Assembly: GCA_003537695.1 (NCBI GenBank) | Contig: DPRC01000197.1 | Location: 1-5,004 of the forward strand | Source of the DNA: Polaribacter sp. | Lineage (GTDB): Bacteria > Bacteroidota > Bacteroidia > Flavobacteriales > Flavobacteriaceae | Reading direction: 5' to 3' | DNA length: 5,004 nt | In this document: in pieces, positions 1 through 5,004 of the stretch | Numbering within the stretch: position 1 is the stretch's first letter | Layout of the letters: each line of letters starts with the position of its first letter | Position numbers and translations under genes: made by a program | The notes under the pieces: model-generated | What the model was told of the DNA's origin: nothing | The model's input: only the letters and a program-made list of their open reading frames with translations | Databases searched by the model: none

Positions 1-633
1 TAATGCTTTTAAAAATGTATTTTTCTTAACACCTGCCCAAAGTTCTTGTAAATCTCTTTTAAAATTCGATTGTATTTCTGGCTTTTTCTTACCTTTTAAT
101 TCGTTCACTTGTTTCAACAAGCTAGCTATCATCAAAAACGCAACAATAATTGCTGCCGCTAAAAAGTAAATAACCCATGAAGGAGCTCCACCGTCTACAA
201 CTACGTTACCACCGATAGTAGTTTCACCAGCTGCTGGCACTTTTTTAATTTCACCAACTGTTGTATAATATAAGATATCATCTATGTTAACATCTGTAAG
301 CTGTGGAAAAGCATTCATAGCAGATGTGCTGTACAAAGCCGCCTCAGCAGCTTCCGCATTTACTTTTTGAAATTCTGCATTATTTTTAATCCAAGATTTT
401 AACCAAGAGTTTTCTCTGCGCTCTTCGACACCACCTAAAGCAGGACCTACTAATTTTTTATCTAATTTATGGCAAGAAGCACATAAAGATCTAAATAATT
501 TACGACCTTCTTTTTGACGAGCTAAGTCCATCTCTTGAGAAAAAGAAGACATACTAAACGCAAAAACCAAAAGTAATGTAAGACTTTTTAAAAGTACTGA
601 AGTTCGTTTATTCTGCAATGCTACACTTTTCAT
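1..633 (-). CDS. actA: Membrane-anchored c-type cytochrome, probable ActA subunit of Alternative Complex III (N-terminal part, runs off left edge)
   Basis: Reading leftward from ATG 631-633, 211 codons stay open to base 1, so the C-terminus is outside the window. An in-frame TAG lies 10-12 bases upstream, making this the first possible Met. Visible: a signal peptide (basic K2/K9/R10/K16, hydrophobic core about 18-28, likely cut after SFS32); a class I cytochrome c domain about 36-125 with heme-binding CASCH at 51-55, a following GPAL and a probable Met axial ligand M106 in AMNAFPQ; a Gly/Pro/Ala linker; a membrane helix at about 153-170; then a basic cytoplasmic-type stretch. Known of the family: in Flavobacteriia, Alternative Complex III oxidises quinol and passes electrons to cytochrome c or an oxidase, and its first gene is a multiheme cytochrome often near infB. 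Inferred: this is that subunit, with further hemes encoded beyond the edge. A stand-alone membrane-anchored monoheme cytochrome is the alternative. The cytochrome assignment is firm; the ActA identity is moderate. Confidence 0.82.
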   Translation of the reverse strand, partial: MKSVALQNKRTSVLLKSLTLLLVFAFSMSSFSQEMDLARQKEGRKLFRSLCASCHKLDKKLVGPALGGVEERRENSWLKSWIKNNAEFQKVNAEAAEAALYSTSAMNAFPQLTDVNIDDILYYTTVGEIKKVPAAGETTIGGNVVVDGGAPSWVIYFLAAAIIVAFLMIASLLKQVNELKGKKKPEIQSNFKRDLQELWAGVKKNTFLKAL

Positions 634-696
634 ATTTACAAACTATAATTTTACTATTGTGTATAAATTCGTCCAAGAAAAACAGCTTCTGAACAG

Positions 697-729
697 TTGT
701 ACAAAAGTACTACATATTGCTAAATTTTG
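697..729 (+). promoter_or_regulatory. Weak candidate promoter for the SPOR-domain gene
   Basis: On the plus strand, TTG at 697-699 is followed after 21 bases by TAAATTTTG at 721-729. This resembles the Bacteroidota -33/-7 pair, but with one extra base between TA and TTTG. The start point would be near 736, leaving a leader of about 100 bases before the ATG at 835. It overlaps the candidate leftward promoter, so the two could interfere or share a regulator. The match is imperfect and the call is tentative. Confidence 0.22.
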
Positions 730-732
730 AAA
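702..732 (-). promoter_or_regulatory. Candidate Bacteroidota-type promoter for the cytochrome gene
   Basis: Read on the minus strand, TTTC (732-729), 19 bases, then TACTTTTG (709-702). This fits the Bacteroidota housekeeping pattern TTTG-N19-TAnnTTTG, with a full match at the -7 element and one mismatch at the -33 element. Transcription would start near base 696, giving a leader of roughly 60 bases before the ATG at 633. It is a pattern match only; AT-rich intergenic DNA yields such matches by chance. Confidence 0.4.
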
Positions 733-834
733 AGCTAATAGAATCTTAAATATCAATTTATAACCGTTCTAAATAACTAAAAAAGAGGCTTTATTCAATC
801 ACAAGTTCTTATTTTTACAAGAAGATTTTAGGCT

Positions 835-1203
835 ATGAAAAATAGATTATTTTTAAAAACATTGATACTCTTTGTATTCGCCAGTGCACCGATAGCAAGC
901 GCGCAGGTCGCTGAGAACAATAAAAAAGAAATTTCTAATTTATTAGAAAAGAAAAGAAGTTACAATATCTCAAAAGGATATGGCTACTGTATTCAAATCT
1001 ATTATGGAAATGAAATAACTGCAAAAAAAATGGACGCTCAATTCAGTGTTTTATTCCCTAAAATTCCGACAAAATTGGTTTACAATAATCCAGAATGGAA
1101 AGTACAAGTTGGAAATTATAAAACGAAACTGGAAGCAGACAGAGTGAACTTAATCTTTCGAGAAAAATTCTCGGCAACGATTGTAGTTCCGATGGGAAAA
1201 TAA
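835..1203 (+). CDS. Small secreted SPOR-domain protein
   Basis: A 122-residue protein. An in-frame TAG at 829-831 just before the ATG makes this the first possible Met; the ribosome site is weak, as is usual in Bacteroidota. Residues 1-23 form a signal peptide (K2, R4, K8, hydrophobic core 10-20, probable cleavage after ASA23). No Cys follows the cleavage site, so it is not a lipoprotein. Residues 24-46 are a polar, charged linker. Residues 47-119 match a SPOR domain: a first strand CIQIYYGN (52-59), an alanine-bearing helix, a central strand around KLVY (80-83), the repeat-like strand WKVQVGNY (88-95), the helix KTKLEADRV (96-104), and a last strand ATIVV (114-118). SPOR domains bind peptidoglycan stripped of stem peptides, often at division sites. 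No catalytic or membrane domain is present, so a periplasmic peptidoglycan-binding role is inferred and its partner is unknown. It is transcribed divergently from the cytochrome gene and convergently with infB. Confidence 0.88.
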   Translation: MKNRLFLKTLILFVFASAPIASAQVAENNKKEISNLLEKKRSYNISKGYGYCIQIYYGNEITAKKMDAQFSVLFPKIPTKLVYNNPEWKVQVGNYKTKLEADRVNLIFREKFSATIVVPMGK

Positions 1204-1290
1204 AATTATTTCCACTTTATCTTTGGATGGTAATCCATAGATTTTGATCTCTTAGATTTTGTTGTGAATTTTCAAAAAAAAACTCATAAA

Positions 1291-1322
1291 AAAAGCCGAA
1301 ATTCAAATGAATTTCGGCTTTT
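1291..1322. terminator. Bidirectional intrinsic terminator between the SPOR gene and infB
   Basis: A perfect 14-bp inverted repeat (1291-1304 with 1309-1322) around a 4-base loop AAAT, with a GCCG/CGGC core. On the minus strand the stem's own T run continues to seven Ts (complement of 1288-1294), giving a good U-tract for infB, whose stop codon is only 19 bases before the hairpin. On the plus strand the stem ends in TTTT followed by the T-rich ACTTTATAT, serving the SPOR gene whose stop is 87 bases upstream. Its position between two converging genes fits a shared terminator. Confidence 0.88.
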
Positions 1323-1341
1323 ACTTTATATCAGAAAGTCT

Positions 1342-4161
1342 TTATTTCAACTTCTTCTTAACAGCTACTTCTTTATAAGCTTCTATTAAATCTCCTTCTA
1401 CAATATCATTGTAATTCTTAACTTGAACTCCACAATCATATCCCTTAGCAACCTCTCTTACATCATCTTTAAATCGTTTTAAAGCAGTAAGTGTTCCATC
1501 ATGAACAACAATACCATCTCTAATAATTCGGATTTGAGAATCTCTAAAAATCTTACCAGACATTACCATACACCCTGCAATATTTCCAACTTTTGAAATT
1601 TTATAAACTTCTCTAATCTCTACATTACCGGTAACCTCTTCTTTCATGACAGGAGATAACATTCCTTCCATAGCATCTTTTAGATCATTAATTGCATCAT
1701 AAATAATAGAATATGTTCTAATATCTACTTCTTCTCTATCTGCAATCAACCTTGCATTTCCTTGCGGTCTCACATTAAATCCTACAATAATTGCATCCGA
1801 AGCAGTTGCTAATAACACATCACTTTCTGTAATGGCTCCTACCCCTTTGTGTAATATATTTACTTGAATTTCCTCTGTTGATAATTTCTGGAAAGAATCT
1901 GTTAACGCTTCTACAGAACCATCTACATCTCCTTTTAAGATAATATTTAACTCTTTGAAATCACCCAATGCAATTCTACGTCCAATTTCATCTAAGGTTA
2001 AAGTTTTCTGAGTTCTTACCGATTGCTCACGTTGTAATTGAGATCTTTTTGAAGCAATTTGTTTCGCTTCTCTTTCATCATCAAAGACAACAAACTTATC
2101 TCCAGCTTGTGGCGCACCATCTAAACCTAATATAGAAACTGGTGTTGACGGACCTGCAACCTTTAAATTAGTTCCTTGGTCATCAAACATTGCTCTTACT
2201 TTACCACTGTGCTTACCTGCTAACAGGTAATCTCCAATTTTTAAAGTTCCTGCTTGCACCAATATGGTAGAAACATATCCTCTACCTTTGTCTAATAAAG
2301 CCTCTACTACAGCTCCAAGAGCATTTTTATTTGGATTCGATTTTAATTCTAAAACCTCTGCCTCTAACAATACTTTTTCTAATAACTCAGGAATACCTTC
2401 TCCTGTTTTTGCTGAAATGTCTTGCGACTGAATGTTCCCTCCCCATTCTTCAATTAATAAATTCATTGAAGACAGTTGTGTTTTCACGTTGTCTGGGTTC
2501 GCGTTTGGTTTATCGATCTTATTGATTGCAAAAATAATAGGAACTCCCGCTGCTTGCGCATGGGAAATAGCCTCCTTTGTTTGCGGCATTACATCATCAT
2601 CTGCTGCAACTACAATAATTACTAAATCTGTTACTTGCGCTCCACGAGCACGCATTGCTGTAAACGCTTCGTGACCAGGTGTATCTAAGAAAGCTATTTT
2701 TTGCTCTCCAACACGCACAGAATATGCACCAATATGTTGTGTAATTCCTCCACTCTCGCCTTCTATAACATTTGCTTTTCTAATATAATCTAATAACGAA
2801 GTTTTTCCGTGATCTACGTGACCCATTACCGTAATAATTGGTGCACGCGTTAACAAATCTTCTGGTTTGTCTATTACTTCTTCAATAGATTCTTCTACCT
2901 CTGCTCCTACAAATTCTACCTTGTGGTTGAATTCCTCTGCAACAATAACTAATGTTTCTGCATCTAAACGCTGATTCATAGTCACCATCATTCCAAGCGA
3001 CATACAAGCAGAAATAATATTAGTAACAGGTACCTCCATCATCGTTGCGACCTCACTAACGGTAACAAATTCTGTTACTTTTAAAATTCTACTCCCTAAT
3101 GCCTCTGCTTCTAGCTCAGCATCTGAGTGCTCTCTTCGAGCATCCCGCTTATTTCTTCTATATTTTGCACCTTTTCCTTTCGAAGATTTTCCTTGAAGTT
3201 TTTCTAAAGTCTCCCTTACTTGTTTCTGGATATCTGCTTCTGTAGGTTCTTCTTTCTTAACGTTTGCCGCAGGTCTAACATTTCCTCTAGGACCTTTATT
3301 ATATGGACCTCTTCCGTTCCCAGCCCTGCTTGGCACTGCACCTCTAGCTGCACTTCTACTTCCTGGTGCACCAATTTTGGTAACAATACGTTTCCGTTTC
3401 TTACGCGGATCTGCAGTTGCTTCTTTTTTAACTTCTGGCTTCTTCTTTTTAGGTTTCTCAAATTGTTTTAAATCAATCTTCGCACCCGTAAAGTTTGGCC
3501 CATCTAACTTTTTATATTGCGTTTTGATCGCTTCTGCATTTTCTGCAGTAACCTCTTCCGCTTTTTCTTCTATTTTAGTAGCGTCATTTTTAACTTCAAC
3601 CTTATTTTCGATCTTCGAAGCCTCTTTTTCTACTCCTGAAACTGGTTTTACAGTCTTCACCTCTTTCAATTCTTCCACCTCTTTCGCAACAGGCGCTTCC
3701 TTTACAGCTTCTGGCACCTCAGTGGCTTGCACTTCTGGAGTCACGACTACTTCTGGAGTTTCTGGCTTGACCTCAACTTCTTTTTTAGCAGCTGGCTTTC
3801 CAAGGTTGTCGATGTCTATTTTACCTACCGTCTTTACCTCTAGTTTTTTAGCTTTTGCCTTAAGAACTTCCTCCTTCTTGGCATCTTCTATTCTCTTTTC
3901 CTCTTGCTTAGCCTCTAACTCTGCGCGAATTGCTTCTTTTTCCTTACGCTTCTCTACGCCAACCTCTTTCGAAGCAGCCTTTTTGCTAGCATCTGTTTGG
4001 AAACCATCCAGCAGGACTTGATAGACTTCACTAGAAATTTTAGTCGTAGGTCTCGATTCAATTTCATGACCTTTATCTGCTAAATATTCTACTGCTCTAT
4101 CTAGAGAAATATTTAAATCTCTTAAAACCTTATTAAGCCTCGTTGTTTTGCCTTCAGACAT
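1342..4161 (-). CDS. infB: Translation initiation factor IF2
   Basis: Complete, 939 residues, slightly longer than the 890-residue E. coli protein. IF2 is the cytoplasmic GTPase that brings initiator fMet-tRNA to the 30S subunit and promotes joining of the 50S. Domain order: an IF2N-like helical domain 1-55; a low-complexity Lys/Glu/Val/Ala-rich linker about 56-240; a basic stretch with RKKRKR (253-258) and a Gly/Arg/Pro-rich tail to about 300; a second IF2N domain 357-415; the GTPase domain with G1 GHVDHGKT (447-454), G2 GGITQH (471-476), G3 DTPGHE (493-498), G4 NKID (547-550) and G5 SAK (583-585); beta-barrel domain II from about 610; domain III around GDVDG (744-748); and the fMet-tRNA-binding C2 domain about 840-935, with C864 and C910. 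All GTPase motifs are intact. The start is supported by an in-frame TAA two codons upstream; a weak AAAGG lies 14 bases before the ATG. It follows nusA by 66 bases, probably in the same operon. Confidence 0.98.
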   Translation of the reverse strand: MSEGKTTRLNKVLRDLNISLDRAVEYLADKGHEIESRPTTKISSEVYQVLLDGFQTDASKKAASKEVGVEKRKEKEAIRAELEAKQEEKRIEDAKKEEVLKAKAKKLEVKTVGKIDIDNLGKPAAKKEVEVKPETPEVVVTPEVQATEVPEAVKEAPVAKEVEELKEVKTVKPVSGVEKEASKIENKVEVKNDATKIEEKAEEVTAENAEAIKTQYKKLDGPNFTGAKIDLKQFEKPKKKKPEVKKEATADPRKKRKRIVTKIGAPGSRSAARGAVPSRAGNGRGPYNKGPRGNVRPAANVKKEEPTEADIQKQVRETLEKLQGKSSKGKGAKYRRNKRDARREHSDAELEAEALGSRILKVTEFVTVSEVATMMEVPVTNIISACMSLGMMVTMNQRLDAETLVIVAEEFNHKVEFVGAEVEESIEEVIDKPEDLLTRAPIITVMGHVDHGKTSLLDYIRKANVIEGESGGITQHIGAYSVRVGEQKIAFLDTPGHEAFTAMRARGAQVTDLVIIVVAADDDVMPQTKEAISHAQAAGVPIIFAINKIDKPNANPDNVKTQLSSMNLLIEEWGGNIQSQDISAKTGEGIPELLEKVLLEAEVLELKSNPNKNALGAVVEALLDKGRGYVSTILVQAGTLKIGDYLLAGKHSGKVRAMFDDQGTNLKVAGPSTPVSILGLDGAPQAGDKFVVFDDEREAKQIASKRSQLQREQSVRTQKTLTLDEIGRRIALGDFKELNIILKGDVDGSVEALTDSFQKLSTEEIQVNILHKGVGAITESDVLLATASDAIIVGFNVRPQGNARLIADREEVDIRTYSIIYDAINDLKDAMEGMLSPVMKEEVTGNVEIREVYKISKVGNIAGCMVMSGKIFRDSQIRIIRDGIVVHDGTLTALKRFKDDVREVAKGYDCGVQVKNYNDIVEGDLIEAYKEVAVKKKLK

Positions 4162-4196
4162 ATATTATTTTTTAACCTTTAATTTTGTAAAAAAAA

Positions 4197-4220
4197 CACT
4201 CTTTTACGTTCACTCTTTAC
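4197..4220. repeat. Tandem near-repeat in the nusA-infB gap
   Basis: On the plus strand CACTCTTTTAC (4197-4207) is followed after three bases by CACTCTTTAC (4211-4220); the copies differ by one T. A run of eight As (4189-4196) adjoins, which would be U8 in the infB leader RNA. No hairpin precedes the U run, so it does not look like an intrinsic terminator. It may be a small local duplication in the untranslated gap; no function is visible. Confidence 0.5.
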
Positions 4221-4227
4221 TCAAAAA

Positions 4228-5004
4228 CTATTGCTCAAATTCTTCTTTCAAAATTCTTTGAACATCTAAAATAGTCTCTTCTTCTAAGTCGGTTCTTTTT
4301 ACCAATTCTTCTACACTAGCTTCCAATACGCTTCTTGCTGTGTCTAAACCGATATTTTTAAACTCCTTAATAACCCAAGCTTCAATTTCATCACCAAATT
4401 CTGTTAACTCTACGTCTTCTTCTTCAAGGCCTTCTCTCTTAACGTCTATTTCATAACCCGTTAATTCACTTGCCAAACGAATATTAACACCACCTCTACC
4501 AATTGCTTTAGAAACCTCTTCTGGTCTTAAAAGAACACTCACACGTCCTTTTTTACCATTTCTTTCTTCCTCATACATTTCAATTTCCATTGAAGTCACT
4601 TTTGCAGGACTCAACGCTCTTGAAATGAATAATTGTTCGTTTTTGGTGTAATTGATAACATCAATGTTCTCATTACCCAACTCCCGAACGATTCCATGAA
4701 TTCTTGATCCTTTCACACCCACACAGGCTCCTACAGGATCTATTCTATCATCATAAGAGTCTACTGCAACTTTCGCTTTCTCTCCAGGTATTCTTGCAAC
4801 TCTTTCTACCGTTATTAAACCATCGAACACCTCTGGAATTTCCTGCTCAAAAAGTTTGTTTAAAAATGCGGGAGCAGTTCTTGATAAAATAATAGCAGGT
4901 TTATTACCTCTTAATTCTACTGTTTTAATAACCCCTCTCACAGAATCCCCTTTTCTAAAGAAATCCGAACGAATTTGTTCGCTTTTTGGTAAAACAATTT
5001 CATT
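4228..5004 (-). CDS. nusA: Transcription termination/antitermination factor NusA (C-terminal part, N-terminus beyond right edge)
   Basis: The reading frame is open to base 5004, giving 258 visible residues and a TAG stop at 4228-4230. NusA binds RNA polymerase and nascent RNA and modulates pausing, termination and antitermination. Seen, numbered from the edge: the end of the S1 domain (about 1-45, with RKGDS at 17-21); a conserved IPEVFDG motif (56-62); KH1 with GVKG (96-99); KH2 with GRGG (169-172); then a short acidic tail with one helical repeat (TDLEEETILDVQRI) ending in EEFEQ. The duplicated acidic AR1/AR2 domains of the E. coli protein are absent, which is usual outside Proteobacteria. 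A GTG at 4939-4941 lies inside the S1 domain and is not the start, because homology continues upstream of it. The missing part should be the polymerase-binding N-terminal domain and most of S1, about 150 residues. It precedes infB by 66 bases in the same direction; rimP would be expected upstream. Confidence 0.97.
   Translation of the reverse strand, partial: NEIVLPKSEQIRSDFFRKGDSVRGVIKTVELRGNKPAIILSRTAPAFLNKLFEQEIPEVFDGLITVERVARIPGEKAKVAVDSYDDRIDPVGACVGVKGSRIHGIVRELGNENIDVINYTKNEQLFISRALSPAKVTSMEIEMYEEERNGKKGRVSVLLRPEEVSKAIGRGGVNIRLASELTGYEIDVKREGLEEEDVELTEFGDEIEAWVIKEFKNIGLDTARSVLEASVEELVKRTDLEEETILDVQRILKEEFEQ

Noticed and set aside
1224..1237. A 5-bp hairpin (TGGAT, loop GGTA, ATCCA) 20 bases after the SPOR gene.
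   Set aside because: The stem is too short and is not followed by a T run of terminator quality; the 14-bp hairpin at 1291-1322 explains termination better.
2331..2674. Two overlapping plus-strand open frames opposite the GTPase domain of infB.
   Set aside because: Both lie antisense to the highly conserved IF2 G domain, show no protein family features and have no independent promoter or ribosome site.
3216..3471. Short open frames on both strands within infB (81 and 83 codons).
   Set aside because: Out-of-frame readings of the basic low-complexity linker of IF2; composition follows from the infB codons.
3377..4021. A 214-codon open frame on the plus strand, opposite the N-terminal part of infB.
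   Set aside because: It lies wholly antisense to a Lys/Glu/Ala-rich coding region, whose codons rarely create stops on the other strand. The product is a Ser/Phe/Thr-rich string without recognisable domains. It is a shadow of infB.
4704..4892. A 62-codon plus-strand open frame inside nusA.
   Set aside because: Antisense to the conserved S1-KH1 region of NusA, Leu-rich by reversal of acidic/basic codons, no supporting signals.
4939..4941. GTG as the start of the NusA coding region.
   Set aside because: The same frame continues upstream to the window edge with typical NusA S1-domain sequence (for example RSDFFRKGDS), so the gene is truncated by the window rather than starting here.
1..5004. 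A possible undescribed defence, mobile or other accessory system.
   Set aside because: The coding content is core genes (NusA, IF2, a respiratory cytochrome, a SPOR protein). I saw no transposase, integrase, phage genes, CRISPR-like spaced repeats, tRNA gene or att-like duplication, and no marked shift in base composition.

Overview
The window is an AT-rich chromosomal segment that reads as a member of the Bacteroidota, most likely the family Flavobacteriaceae. The evidence is the NusA and IF2 sequences (IF2 with a very long Lys/Glu-rich N-terminus), weak Shine-Dalgarno sequences, promoter-like elements of the Bacteroidota TTTG/TAnnTTTG type, and gene order. In this group I recall nusA-infB lying next to a small SPOR protein and the Alternative Complex III (quinol:cytochrome c oxidoreductase) genes. 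The genus cannot be fixed from the sequence alone.

Layout. Positions 1-633 (minus) hold the first 211 codons of a secreted, membrane-anchored c-type cytochrome that runs off the left edge. It looks like the N-terminal part of the ActA subunit of Alternative Complex III. Positions 634-834 are a 201-base divergent intergenic region with candidate promoters facing both ways. Positions 835-1203 (plus) encode a small secreted protein with a C-terminal SPOR domain. Positions 1204-1341 are a convergent intergenic region with a strong 14-bp hairpin at 1291-1322 that can end transcription from both sides. Positions 1342-4161 (minus) are infB, complete, encoding a 939-residue translation initiation factor IF2. 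Positions 4162-4227 are a short infB leader with a small tandem near-repeat. Positions 4228-5004 (minus) are the C-terminal 258 codons of nusA, which enters from the right edge.

How the genes relate. nusA and infB form the classical transcription/translation operon, co-oriented with a 66-base gap and read right to left, ending at the hairpin after infB. The cytochrome starts a separate leftward unit, expected to be respiratory. The SPOR gene is a single-gene unit between them. No mobile element, CRISPR array, tRNA or rRNA gene was seen. The window is mostly conserved core genome and I found no convincing sign of a new system; the findings below are modest.
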